In this document: positions 1 through 8,912 of the stretch, piece by piece
Layout of the letters: the number at the start of each line of letters is the position of its first letter
How positions within the stretch are numbered: position 1 is the first letter of the stretch
Assembly (NCBI GenBank): GCA_037442205.1
Contig: JBBIQS010000014.1
Coordinates: 39,243 to 103,242 of the forward strand
From: JBBIQS01 sp037442205
Lineage (GTDB): Bacteria; Myxococcota; Myxococcia; Myxococcales; UBA5297
Length of the DNA: 64,000 nt
Direction: 5' to 3'
Notes under the pieces: model-generated
The model's database searches: none
Told to the model about the DNA's origin: nothing
Seen by the model: the letters and a program-made list of their open reading frames with translations, nothing else
Program-made: the position numbers and the translations under genes

Positions 1-168
1 GCGCCCCGCGGAGCGGGCGACGGCGGTCAGGCAGACGCCGTCCAGGGCGATCGACTCGCCCAGCTGCAGCGCGTCATCGGCGAGCGAGCAAGCGACCGAC
101 AGGCGGGTCATGGCGCCGCGTGTCAAAGAGGCGATGGTGCCGATTTCTTGAACCAAGCCGGTGAACAT
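1..168 (-). CDS. ribE: Riboflavin synthase alpha chain, N-terminal part (cut by window edge)
   Basis: Riboflavin synthase dismutates two 6,7-dimethyl-8-ribityllumazine molecules into riboflavin in the cytoplasm. The 56 visible residues begin MFTGLVQEIGTI, the hallmark N-terminus of this family, and continue with the LGESIALDGVCLTA stretch of the first lumazine-binding half. The ATG lies at 168-166 and the rest of the gene is outside the window. It is the third member of the nrdR-ribD-ribE series, but a plus-strand kinase gene separates it from ribD. A TATACT-like -10 only about 13 bases upstream of the ATG suggests a very short leader; no Shine-Dalgarno is visible. Confidence 0.93.
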   Translation of the reverse strand, partial: MFTGLVQEIGTIASLTRGAMTRLSVACSLADDALQLGESIALDGVCLTAVARSAGR

Positions 169-180
169 TCGAGGGTGCGC

Positions 181-210
181 AGTATAGCGGCTGACAGGGT
201 CGCCTAGCCA
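181..210 (-). promoter_or_regulatory. Candidate promoter for ribE
   Basis: Read on the minus strand: TGGCTA, 18 bases, TATACT. The -10 is a good sigma-70 match and the -35 is poor. The expected start is about 6 bases before the ribE ATG, which would make the transcript nearly leaderless. Inferred from sequence only. Confidence 0.45.
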
Positions 211-319
211 GCAGAGCCGAGGGTCGCGCGAGCGAAATTCCGAGGAGCTCGGCCGGGGTTCAGGTGGCCGGGGCCGACCTCCCGTCCACATTGGGAGTCT
301 GGTAGGCTGCGAGGCCTCC

Positions 320-1879
320 ATGGACGATAAACCCGCCAGCCGGGCGAGCCCTGCCGCGCCACCTCCCGCCGCGGACCCCTCGGCGCTGACCCAGACCCAG
401 AAGCTGGCCGAGCTGGGGATGATGACCGCGGCGGTGCTGCACGAGCTCAAGCAGCCCCTCTCCGGGATCAAGGGCCAGGCCCAGCTGTTGCGCGAGCGCG
501 GCTCGCCGGTGCTGGAGAAGGCCGACGTGATCCTGGCCCAGGTCGACCGGATCGAGCGGCTGGTGGCCGCCCATCGGCGGTTCCTGCACGTCGGCGGCGG
601 CACCCGCTCGCCCCAGGATCTGCGGACGATCGCCCAGCAGGCCGCCCAACTGGTCGAGCCCCGCTCGCGGCAGGCCGGAGTGCCGGTCGCCCTCAAGCTG
701 CCGGAACAGCCTCTCGAGGTGCCGGTCGTCGAGGAGCAGATACTCCAGATCCTCGTGAACCTGCTGTGCAACGCCATCGACGCCAGCGCCCAGGCCCCGC
801 GCAAGTCGGTGGAGCTGACCGTGCACGCCGATTCGGGGTCGGCCGAGGTCCTGGTCTGCGATTGGGGCGACGGCCTGAGCCCGATGGCCGCCGCGAGGCT
901 GTTCACGCCCTTCTTCACCACCAAGGGTGCCGAGTCGGGCACCGGGCTCGGGCTGTACATCAGCCGCAGCCTGGCCGAGGCCAACGGCGCGTCGCTGGAG
1001 AACGTCCCCGCGGGCGCGGTCCAGAGCGCGGCCCGCACCGTCTTCCGCCTGCGCTTCGGCGCGCCGGCCCCCGTTCGTGCCAACGTGCAGCGCCAGTCGG
1101 TGTTGGTCGTCGACGACGAGGAGGTGGTCTGCCAGCTGCTGACCAGCCTGCTCGAGCCCGAGGGCGTCGAGGTGGTGGTCGCGCTCAACGGCGAACAGGC
1201 GATCAAGACGCTCGACCAGTGGCGGTTCGACCTGGTGATCAGCGACAAGAACCTGCCCGGCGCCACCGGCCTGGAGATCGCGCGCGCGGTGAAGGACCGC
1301 CACCCCGGATGCCCGGTGATCCTGATGACCGGCTATCCCTCGCTGGAGACGGCGCAGGAAGGCCTGGCGCTGGGGGTGATGGACTACATCGAGAAGCCCT
1401 TCGACGACATCGGCGAGGTCCGCAAGCGGGTGCGCGAGGCGCTCAAGACGCGCCCCGGGGTGGTGATCGAGCTCCCGTCGCCCCAGCCGGCGGCCTCGCC
1501 GGCGCGACGCGTGCTGGTGGTCGAGGACCGCGAGGCCGACTCGGTCAAGATCGCCGAGGCGGTGACGCTGGCCGGCGGAGTGGCGGTGCTGGCCTCGACG
1601 GTGCGCGAGGCGCTGATGCACCTGGCCAACGGCGGCGCCGCGGGAGTCATCCTCTCGCTCGACCTGCGCGATCCCGGGCTGTCGCCCGACAACATCCGGG
1701 CGCTGCGCGCCGGCACCGGGGCGCTGGTCACCCTGTGCGATCGGCCGTCGCTGGAGCAGACCGTCTCCGCGATCCGCATGGGCGCAGCGGCCTGCCTGCC
1801 TCGGGCGCTCGCCTCCCCTCAGGCGCTGGCCCGCGAGCTGTCGCGGACCATGGCTCTGCCGCCCAAGCCGGCGGGCTGA
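320..1879 (+). CDS. Soluble hybrid histidine kinase with two receiver domains
   Basis: 519 aa with no membrane segment or sensor domain. The dimerisation/H-box is at about 28-95 with phospho-acceptor His41 in LHELKQPLSG. A HATPase domain follows (about 100-247: N box LLCNAIDAS, G boxes DWGDG and GTGLGLYIS). Receiver 1 (about 260-375) has D265/D266, phosphorylatable D309 and K359. Receiver 2 (about 397-510) keeps an acidic pair (E402, D403) and an Asp at the acceptor position (D448), but the conserved Lys is replaced by Arg in the LPRAL stretch, so it looks degenerate. It is transcribed against the rib genes on both sides and no output domain or partner regulator is adjacent. Target unknown. 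Confidence 0.85.
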   Translation: MDDKPASRASPAAPPPAADPSALTQTQKLAELGMMTAAVLHELKQPLSGIKGQAQLLRERGSPVLEKADVILAQVDRIERLVAAHRRFLHVGGGTRSPQDLRTIAQQAAQLVEPRSRQAGVPVALKLPEQPLEVPVVEEQILQILVNLLCNAIDASAQAPRKSVELTVHADSGSAEVLVCDWGDGLSPMAAARLFTPFFTTKGAESGTGLGLYISRSLAEANGASLENVPAGAVQSAARTVFRLRFGAPAPVRANVQRQSVLVVDDEEVVCQLLTSLLEPEGVEVVVALNGEQAIKTLDQWRFDLVISDKNLPGATGLEIARAVKDRHPGCPVILMTGYPSLETAQEGLALGVMDYIEKPFDDIGEVRKRVREALKTRPGVVIELPSPQPAASPARRVLVVEDREADSVKIAEAVTLAGGVAVLASTVREALMHLANGGAAGVILSLDLRDPGLSPDNIRALRAGTGALVTLCDRPSLEQTVSAIRMGAAACLPRALASPQALARELSRTMALPPKPAG

Positions 1880-1890
1880 TCTCGAAACAG

Positions 1891-3078
1891 CTAGGCGCCG
1901 CGGGCACTCGCCGGCCTCTTCTCTCGCAGCCGCGCGGTCAGCAGCACGTCCTCGCCCACCTGCTCCAGGCTCGAGTGCGCCAGGTCGATCGCCTCGGCCA
2001 TCTTCGCGCGCACGCTGCCCAGCTTGGCCCAGCTGAGCCCGTCTCCCAGCACCTTGGGAGCGATAAAGAGCAACAGCTCGTCCACCAGCCCGGCCTCCAG
2101 GAACTGGCCGAACAGCTCGGCCCCGCCCTCGACCAGCAGGTGCACCACCTCGCGCCGCCCCAGCTCCTCCAAAACCGCCCGAAGATCGACCTTGCCAGCG
2201 CGCCCCGGGATCTGCACCACCTCGGCCCCACGCGAACGGAGCAGCCCGGTCTTCGCCTCGTCGCGGCTGCAGGTCAGCACCAGCACTTTGGCGCCGGGGG
2301 CGAAGATGCGCGCCTTGGCTGGAAGGTCGAGCGTCGAGGAGACCACCACCCGCATCGGCTGGCGCCTGGACAGCTTCCCCTTCGGGCGCGCGCTCAGCTG
2401 CGGATCGTCGGCCCGCACCGTCCCCGCCCCCACCAGCACCGCGTCGACGTGGTCGCGCAACTGGTGGACCCGCTCGCGGGCCTTGTCGCCGGTCACCCAC
2501 TTCGAGTCGCCGGTGGCGGTGGCGATCTTGCCGTCGGCGGTGGCGGCCACCTTCACCGTCACGAATGGCCGCTTCTCGGTGATGTGGGTGAAGAACGGGC
2601 GGTTGAGCTCGATGCAGTCGCGCTCCAGCACTCCGGAGAGCACCTCGACCCCGGCCCCGGTCAGCCGCTTGATGCCCCGGCCGCGGACGATGGGGTTCAT
2701 GTCCGAGCACCCGACCACCACCCGCCGCACTCCCGCCTTGAGGATGGCCTCGGTGCACGGCGGCGTCCGGCCGAAGTGGTTGCACGGCTCGAGGGTCGAG
2801 TAGAGGTCGGCGCCGCGGGCCTTCGCTCCGGCGCGGCGCAGGGCCACGATCTCGGCGTGCGGCCCGCCGGCGCGCTGGTGGTGCCCCAGGGCGATGACCT
2901 TGCCGCCCTTGACCAGCGCCGCGCCGACCACCGGGTTCGGGCTGGTGCGCCCCAGGCCCTTGCGCGCCTCCCTCAGCGCCAGGCGCATGAACGACTCGGC
3001 GTCGGTGATCGCGATCTGCTCGGCCGGCTTCTCCCCGCGCCCGCGGGCCATCCGTCTTCCCTGCTTCACGATCCTCAT
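1891..3078 (-). CDS. ribD: Bifunctional riboflavin biosynthesis deaminase/reductase RibD
   Basis: Catalyses the second and third steps of riboflavin synthesis: deamination of the pyrimidine, then NADPH reduction of the ribosyl side chain. 395 aa. The N-terminal zinc deaminase half has HAE at 74-76 and PCNHFGRTPPC at 98-108, giving ligands His74, Cys99 and Cys108 and catalytic Glu76. The C-terminal reductase half begins near RPFVTVKVAATADGKI. The ATG at 3078 overlaps the nrdR stop (ATGA), so translation is probably coupled and this start is preferred over the internal Met10. ribE lies further downstream on the same strand beyond the histidine kinase gene. Confidence 0.95.
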   Translation of the reverse strand: MRIVKQGRRMARGRGEKPAEQIAITDAESFMRLALREARKGLGRTSPNPVVGAALVKGGKVIALGHHQRAGGPHAEIVALRRAGAKARGADLYSTLEPCNHFGRTPPCTEAILKAGVRRVVVGCSDMNPIVRGRGIKRLTGAGVEVLSGVLERDCIELNRPFFTHITEKRPFVTVKVAATADGKIATATGDSKWVTGDKARERVHQLRDHVDAVLVGAGTVRADDPQLSARPKGKLSRRQPMRVVVSSTLDLPAKARIFAPGAKVLVLTCSRDEAKTGLLRSRGAEVVQIPGRAGKVDLRAVLEELGRREVVHLLVEGGAELFGQFLEAGLVDELLLFIAPKVLGDGLSWAKLGSVRAKMAEAIDLAHSSLEQVGEDVLLTARLREKRPASARGA

Positions 3079-3581
3079 CCGTTTGCCCGGCCCGGCTTCT
3101 TGCGGGGCAGGCGTTCAGGGTCGGCCGCCCGCTCGGCCAACAGGTCCTTGAGCTCGTCCATGAACTCCTTGACGTCGCGGAAGCTGCGGTAGACCGAGGC
3201 GAAGCGCACGTAGGCCACGTCGTCGATGCTCTGCAGCGCGCGCATCACGTGCTCGCCGATGACCGCCGAGTTGATCTCCTTCTCGCCGGCCTCCTGCAGC
3301 TTCTGCTCGATCTCCAGGACCACCTGCTCCAGCTGCTCGGCGCTCACCGGCCGCTTCTGCACCGCCTTCTTGAGCCCGGCCAGGATCTTCTCCCGGTCGA
3401 AGGCCTCGCGGCGGCCGTCCTTCTTGACCACCAGCGGCAGCATCTCCTCCACCCGCTCGTAGGTGGTGAAGCGGCGGCCGCAGTCCAGGCACTCGCGGCG
3501 CCGGCGGATCACCGCTCCCTCGTGCGACAGGCGCGAGTCGATGACCTTGTTCTCGGTCTTCTTGCAGAACGGGCAGCGCAT
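3075..3581 (-). CDS. nrdR: Transcriptional repressor NrdR
   Basis: Zinc-finger/ATP-cone repressor of ribonucleotide reductase genes that senses dATP/ATP. 168 aa. The zinc ribbon uses Cys3, Cys6, Cys31 and Cys34 (start MRCPFC; later ECLDCGRRFTT), and the ATP-cone begins at LPLVVKKDGRREAFDREK. Length and order match the family, with a lysine/arginine-rich tail. It is the first gene of the nrdR-ribD pair and overlaps ribD by 4 bases. NrdR next to ribD is a widely conserved arrangement. No NrdR-box pair was identified in this window. Confidence 0.96.
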   Translation of the reverse strand: MRCPFCKKTENKVIDSRLSHEGAVIRRRRECLDCGRRFTTYERVEEMLPLVVKKDGRREAFDREKILAGLKKAVQKRPVSAEQLEQVVLEIEQKLQEAGEKEINSAVIGEHVMRALQSIDDVAYVRFASVYRSFRDVKEFMDELKDLLAERAADPERLPRKKPGRANG

Positions 3582-3700
3582 GGGGCGGCGATGTTACCAA
3601 TATCGGACCTTGTCCGCCTCGAAACTCGCTCGAGGCGCTCCCCCCAGCCCCCTCGCCCAGTGGGCGGGACGTGCCCAGGTTTGCGGCGGAGGGGTGTGCC

Positions 3701-4240
3701 ATGGACCGAGCCGGCAGCAGCACGCTTCCCCGCACTGCGGGCTTGGCAATGGAGGCGGCGCCGCGGGTGCGAGCGCTGGTGGTGGCGCCGCTGCTGCTGC
3801 GGCTGTCGCTGGCGGCGATCTTCTTCGCCCACGGCGCCCAGAAGCTGTTCGGGCTCTTCGGCGGCGGGGGCCTGGCGGGCACCGCCACCGGCTTCCAGGC
3901 CCTCGGTCTCAGGCCGGCTTTCTTCCTGGCGGTGGTGGCGGCGCTGGTCGAGTTCTTCGGCGCGCTGCTGCTGTTCCTCGGTCTGCTGACCCGGCCGGTC
4001 GCCTTGGCGCTGGCCTTCGAGATGCTGTTCGCGCTGTTCGCGGTCCACGCCGCCAACGGCTTCTTCCTCAACTGGTCGTGCGCCGCCGGCCGGGGCCACG
4101 GCTTCGAGTACAACCTGGTGCTGATCGGCTCGCTGCTCGCGCTGGCGGTGCTCGGGCCGGGCCGGGCCTCGGTGGACGGCTCGCGGTCGGTGCGCCACAA
4201 GCTGGGGATGATCCCCGGCCGCCCGCCGCCGCACTCCTGA
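3701..4240 (+). CDS. DoxX family membrane protein
   Basis: 179 aa, four hydrophobic segments. The core has the DoxX pattern: a first helix ending FFAHGAQKLFGLFGGGG, then helices around LVEFFGALLLFLGLLTRP and FEMLFALFAVH. The family occurs in inner-membrane oxidoreductase-associated complexes, but the role of this copy is unknown. The ATG at 3701 is chosen because GGAGGGG sits 6 bases upstream; a GTG at 3671 and an ATG at 3749 are in frame. It is a single gene divergent from nrdR and convergent with glyA, with a hairpin between it and glyA. Confidence 0.82.
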   Translation: MDRAGSSTLPRTAGLAMEAAPRVRALVVAPLLLRLSLAAIFFAHGAQKLFGLFGGGGLAGTATGFQALGLRPAFFLAVVAALVEFFGALLLFLGLLTRPVALALAFEMLFALFAVHAANGFFLNWSCAAGRGHGFEYNLVLIGSLLALAVLGPGRASVDGSRSVRHKLGMIPGRPPPHS

Positions 4241-4258
4241 GCCCGGCCCCGGGAACGG

Positions 4259-4288
4259 CGCGACCGCCGTCTCTCGACGGCGGTCGCG
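4259..4288. terminator. Bidirectional hairpin between doxX and glyA
   Basis: A perfect 13-bp stem (4259-4271 with 4276-4288) with a TCTC loop lies between the convergent stop codons of the DoxX gene and glyA. There is no T-run on either side, so it may act as an mRNA 3' end or with Rho. Confidence 0.6.
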
Positions 4289-4312
4289 GCGCTTCAGCGC
4301 TGGAGGATCTCG

Positions 4313-5566
4313 CTAGGCGGTCAGCCCGGGATAGAGCGGGAACTGCTGGCAGAGCTCCTTGACCTGCCCCTTGACCTTGCCGGCCACCTTCTCGTCCTCG
4401 GGGTGGTCGAGCACCTCGACGATCAGCTTGGCGATGGCGGCCATCTCCTTGACTCCCATGCCGCGGGTGGTGATTGCCGGGGTGCCGATGCGCACGCCCG
4501 AGGCCACCGTCGGCTTCTCCGGGTCGAAGGGGATCATGTTCTTGTTGACGGTGATGTGGGCCCGGCCCAGGGCGTCCTCGGCGGCCTTGCCGTTGACCTT
4601 CTTCGGCCGCAGGTCGACCAGCATCAGGTGGTTGTCGGTGCCGCCCGAGCACAGCCGCAGGCCGCCCTGCTTGAGACCCTCGGCCAGGGCCTGGGCGTTC
4701 TTGACGATGTTCTGCTGGTAGGTCTTGAACTCCGGCTGCATCGCCTCCTGCAGCGCCACCGCCTTGGCGGCGATCACGTGCTCCAGCGGGCCGCCCTGGA
4801 TGCCGGGGAAGATCTGGCTGTTGAGCGCCTTGCCGAAGGGCTCCTTGCTCAGGATCATGCCGCCGCGCGGGCCGCGCAGGGTCTTGTGAGTGGTGGTGGT
4901 GACGATCTCCGCCACCGGCACCGGCGAGGGGTGCAGCCCGGCGGCCACAAGCCCGGCGATGTGGGCCATGTCCACCACCATTGCCGCGCCCACCCCGTCG
5001 GCGATCTCGCGGAAGCGGCCGAAGTCGATGGTGCGCGGATAGGCCGAGGCCCCGACCACGATCACCTTGGGCTTGTGCTCCTTGGCCAGCGAGGCCACCT
5101 GGTCGTAGTCGATGGTCTCGGTGTCGCGGCGCAGGCCGTAGTGGACCACCTTGTAGAGCTTGCCCGAGAAGTTGAACGAGGCGCCGTGGGTGAGGTGGCC
5201 GCCGGAGTTCAGGTCGAGCGAGAGCATGGTGTCGCCCGGCTTCATCACCGCCATGTAGGCGCCCATGTTGGCCTGGCTGCCCGAGTGCGGCTGGACGTTG
5301 GCGAAGTCGGCGCCGAAGAGCTTCTTGGCCCGGTCGATGGCCAGCTGCTCGGCCACGTCGACGAACTGGCAGCCGCCGTAGTAGCGCTTGCCGGGATAGC
5401 CTTCGGCGTACTTGTTGGTCAGCGGCGAGCCGAGCGCGCGCAGCACCGCCGGGGAGACGAAGTTCTCGCTGGCGATCAGCTCCAGGCCCTCCTCCTGGCG
5501 TTGGATCTCGTCGCCGATGGCCTGGAAGATCTCGGGGTCGGTCTCGCGCAAGCTCTTGCGGTTCAT
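4313..5566 (-). CDS. glyA: Serine hydroxymethyltransferase
   Basis: PLP enzyme converting serine and tetrahydrofolate to glycine and methylene-tetrahydrofolate; main source of one-carbon units. 417 aa, normal length. The PLP lysine is K228 in VTTTTHKTLRGPRGG; the N-terminal EGLELIASENF and YAEGYPGKRYYGG blocks are intact. The ATG at 5566 is preceded by GGGAGA. It follows rpiB and a small lipoprotein gene on the same strand. Two strong palindromes lie just upstream (5601-5640), so it may be separately controlled. It sits one gene away from nrdR, in the usual fab-rpiB-glyA-nrdR order. Confidence 0.97.
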   Translation of the reverse strand: MNRKSLRETDPEIFQAIGDEIQRQEEGLELIASENFVSPAVLRALGSPLTNKYAEGYPGKRYYGGCQFVDVAEQLAIDRAKKLFGADFANVQPHSGSQANMGAYMAVMKPGDTMLSLDLNSGGHLTHGASFNFSGKLYKVVHYGLRRDTETIDYDQVASLAKEHKPKVIVVGASAYPRTIDFGRFREIADGVGAAMVVDMAHIAGLVAAGLHPSPVPVAEIVTTTTHKTLRGPRGGMILSKEPFGKALNSQIFPGIQGGPLEHVIAAKAVALQEAMQPEFKTYQQNIVKNAQALAEGLKQGGLRLCSGGTDNHLMLVDLRPKKVNGKAAEDALGRAHITVNKNMIPFDPEKPTVASGVRIGTPAITTRGMGVKEMAAIAKLIVEVLDHPEDEKVAGKVKGQVKELCQQFPLYPGLTA

Positions 5567-5600
5567 GGTGTTCTCCCGTGGGGTTGGGGGGCGAAAACTA

Positions 5601-5640
5601 GCCGCATCGATGCGGCCAGGCAAGCGCCGCCGGGCGGCGC
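5601..5640 (-). promoter_or_regulatory. Two perfect palindromes in the glyA leader
   Basis: 5624-5640 is an 8-bp stem (GCGCCGCC/GGCGGCGC) directly after the lipoprotein stop. 5601-5616 is a perfect 16-base palindrome (GCCGCATC/GATGCGGC) followed on the minus strand by TAGTTTTCGCC. The second resembles an intrinsic terminator or attenuator, or a dimeric repressor site, about 35 bases before the glyA ATG. Confidence 0.55.
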
Positions 5641-5982
5641 TCAGTCTCGGTACAGGCCCAGGATCCAGATCGCCTGGCCGCGCTCCTTGGCCTCCGACTC
5701 CTTGACCGCGTGCGTGGCGCGCAGCGCGCAGCCGTACTCCCGAGACTGAGGATCGATCCGCTGCTCGGCGGCGAGCTTGGCGGGCACGTGGATGGAGCCG
5801 AGGCGCTTGGCGCCGCGCGGGGCCTCGGGCACGACATGGATGCTGCACGGCTCGCCGGGCTTGGCTGGGAAATGGTCGGGCTCGCTCAGGTCGCGGGCGG
5901 TGTGGGCGAACTCGGGGCGCTCGCCGAGTGCGATGCAGCCGGTCAGGCAGATGGCGACGAGCAGCGCTCTCACGGCGACCAC
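5641..5982 (-). CDS. Small predicted lipoprotein
   Basis: 113 aa, family not recognised. It has an N-terminal signal with lipobox LTGC (acylated Cys about residue 16) and a soluble domain with two more cysteines (PCSIHV and YGCALR), which could form a disulphide in the periplasm. The C-terminal part reads GQAIWILGLYRD. It lies 9 bases downstream of the rpiB stop, so is probably cotranscribed with rpiB, and is followed by a hairpin. Position between rpiB and glyA is unusual but says nothing firm about function. Confidence 0.6.
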   Translation of the reverse strand: MVAVRALLVAICLTGCIALGERPEFAHTARDLSEPDHFPAKPGEPCSIHVVPEAPRGAKRLGSIHVPAKLAAEQRIDPQSREYGCALRATHAVKESEAKERGQAIWILGLYRD

Positions 5983-5991
5983 CCTTCCCTG

Positions 5992-6441
5992 CTACTTGCA
6001 GCCTTCGGCCTCGGCGTCGGCGATCTTCTGGACGCGCTTGGCGTGCCGCCCGCCCTCGAACGGCGTGGCGACGAAGGCCTCGGCGATCGCCCGCGCCAGC
6101 CCCGGGCCCACCACCCGCTCGCCCATGCACAGCACGTTGGCGTCGTTGTGCGCCCGGCTCGCCCGCGCCGTGAACTCCGAGGCGCAGACCGCCGCGCGCA
6201 CGCCGCGGTACTTGTTGGCGACGATCGACATCCCGATGCCGGTGCCGCACAGCAGCACGCCCAGGTCCACCTGCTTGCCCTGCACCGCTCGGGCGACCTT
6301 GGTGGCGAAGTCCGGGTAATCGACCGAGCTGTTGTCGTGGGTGCCGAAGTCTTCCAGCTGGTGGCCCAGCCTGGTCAGGCTCTCGGAGATTTCCTTCTTG
6401 AGGGCCAGCCCGGCGTGGTCGGAGGCGATGGCGATCTTCAT
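5992..6441 (-). CDS. rpiB: Ribose-5-phosphate isomerase B
   Basis: Interconverts ribose-5-phosphate and ribulose-5-phosphate in the pentose phosphate pathway. 149 aa, full length for the LacA/RpiB family. Diagnostic blocks are MKIAIASDHAGLALK, the CGTGIGMSIVANK segment carrying the catalytic Cys, and the HNDANVLCMGERV segment near the C-terminus. It follows fabF by 30 bases on the minus strand in the conserved fabF-rpiB-glyA series. Confidence 0.95.
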   Translation of the reverse strand: MKIAIASDHAGLALKKEISESLTRLGHQLEDFGTHDNSSVDYPDFATKVARAVQGKQVDLGVLLCGTGIGMSIVANKYRGVRAAVCASEFTARASRAHNDANVLCMGERVVGPGLARAIAEAFVATPFEGGRHAKRVQKIADAEAEGCK

Positions 6442-6471
6442 GGAGTCAGCTTCCTTGAAGTCGCGCCGGTG

Positions 6472-7713
<1,242 letters not shown>

Positions 7714-7731
7714 TTTCTCGAGGCGACCGAC

Positions 7732-7974
7732 CTACTTGCGGTGGGTGTTGATGTAGTCCACCGCATCCTTGACCGACTTGATGTTCTCGGCCTGCTCGTC
7801 GGGGATCTCGACGTCGAACTCTTCTTCCATCGCCATCACCAGCTCAACCAGGTCGAGGCTGTCGGCGCCCAGGTCGTCCACGAAGGCGCTGTCCGGCTTG
7901 ATCTCGTCCTCGCCAACCCCCAGCTGCTCGGCGATGATCGACTTCATCTTGGCTTCGACGTTCGTCGCAGTCAT
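7732..7974 (-). CDS. acpP: Acyl carrier protein (primary, fatty acid synthesis)
   Basis: 80 aa acidic carrier. The phosphopantetheine serine is Ser39 in GADSLDLVELVM. It shuttles growing acyl chains between FabD, FabG and FabF, all encoded here, and probably supplies other acyl-ACP users. It is distinct from the second ACP at 27175-27435, which is in the polyketide locus and diverges around its DSL motif. A promoter-like element lies upstream (8089-8117), so acpP-fabF may be expressed above the level of fabD-fabG. Confidence 0.97.
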   Translation of the reverse strand: MTATNVEAKMKSIIAEQLGVGEDEIKPDSAFVDDLGADSLDLVELVMAMEEEFDVEIPDEQAENIKSVKDAVDYINTHRK

Positions 7975-8088
7975 TCCTGCAAGACCTCCAAAACCTCGAC
8001 CTTGGTCTGCCCTCTCCAGTCCCGTTCACCGAGCCAGATCGGCCGAGGGGGCGGCCGCCGCAGGGCTCCGCCACGTTCGTGGGCGCCT

Positions 8089-8117
8089 CTTATAGAACAC
8101 TCCGCGGCGGGTGTACA
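8089..8117 (-). promoter_or_regulatory. Candidate promoter for acpP-fabF
   Basis: On the minus strand: TGTACA, 17 bases, TATAAG, in the 191-bp gap between fabG and acpP. The -10 is strong and the spacing ideal. The start would lie about 108 bases before the acpP ATG. Confidence 0.5.
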
Positions 8118-8165
8118 CAGCGACCGCTTGCGCAGCGCGCCATGTCTGCGCCAGGCGGCGGGGCC

Positions 8166-8912
8166 TCAGGTCAGCAGCCCGCCGTTCACCCGAAGCACCT
8201 CGCCGGTGATGTAGCTGGACTGCTCGCTGGCCAGGAAGGCGACCGCGCGGGCGACCTCCTCCGGCCGCCCCAGCCGCCCCAGCGGAACCTGGCCGACGAT
8301 CTGATCGCGCCACTCCGCCGGCAGGTGGCCGACCATCTCGGTGTCGATGAACCCGGGGCTGACCGCGTTGACCCGCACCCCGCGGCTGGCCAGCTCGCGC
8401 GCCAGCGCCTTGGTGAAGCCGAGCAGCCCGGACTTGGAGGCGGCGTAGGCCACCTGCCCGGAGTTGCCCATCTCTCCGACGATCGAGGCGAGGTTGACGA
8501 TGCTGCCGCCGCGCTGCTTGAGCATCGGCCGGCAGACCGCCCGCGCCAGGCGCAGCGCGCCGGAGAGGTTGACCGACAGCACCCGCTCCCAGTCCTCGTC
8601 CTTGAGGCGCATCAAGAGTCCGTCGTGGACGATGCCGGCGTTGTTGACCAGCACGTCGACACGCCCCAGCTCCTGCGCCAGCTCGTCCACCGCGCGCTGG
8701 CAGGCCTCGGAGTCGGCGACGTCGAACTGGCGGCTGACCCCGGCGGAGCCCTCCCTGGCGATCAGCTCCAGCGTCTCGCGGGCGGCGGCCTCGTTGCCCT
8801 GGTAGGTGATGGCCACCTTGGCGCCGCGCCGGGCCAGCTCCAGCGCGCAGGCCCGCCCGATGCCGCGCGAGCCGCCGCTGACGATGGCCGCCTTGCCCTC
8901 GAGATCACGCAT
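8166..8912 (-). CDS. fabG: 3-oxoacyl-ACP reductase
   Basis: SDR enzyme reducing 3-oxoacyl-ACP with NADPH. 248 aa. The cofactor glycine motif is SGGSRGIGRA (12-21), NNAG is at about 90-93, and the catalytic residues are Ser143, Tyr156 and Lys160 (YAASK). It overlaps the 3' end of fabD by 8 bases, so the two are coupled. It ends before the gap holding the acpP promoter. Confidence 0.94.
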   Translation of the reverse strand: MRDLEGKAAIVSGGSRGIGRACALELARRGAKVAITYQGNEAAARETLELIAREGSAGVSRQFDVADSEACQRAVDELAQELGRVDVLVNNAGIVHDGLLMRLKDEDWERVLSVNLSGALRLARAVCRPMLKQRGGSIVNLASIVGEMGNSGQVAYAASKSGLLGFTKALARELASRGVRVNAVSPGFIDTEMVGHLPAEWRDQIVGQVPLGRLGRPEEVARAVAFLASEQSSYITGEVLRVNGGLLT

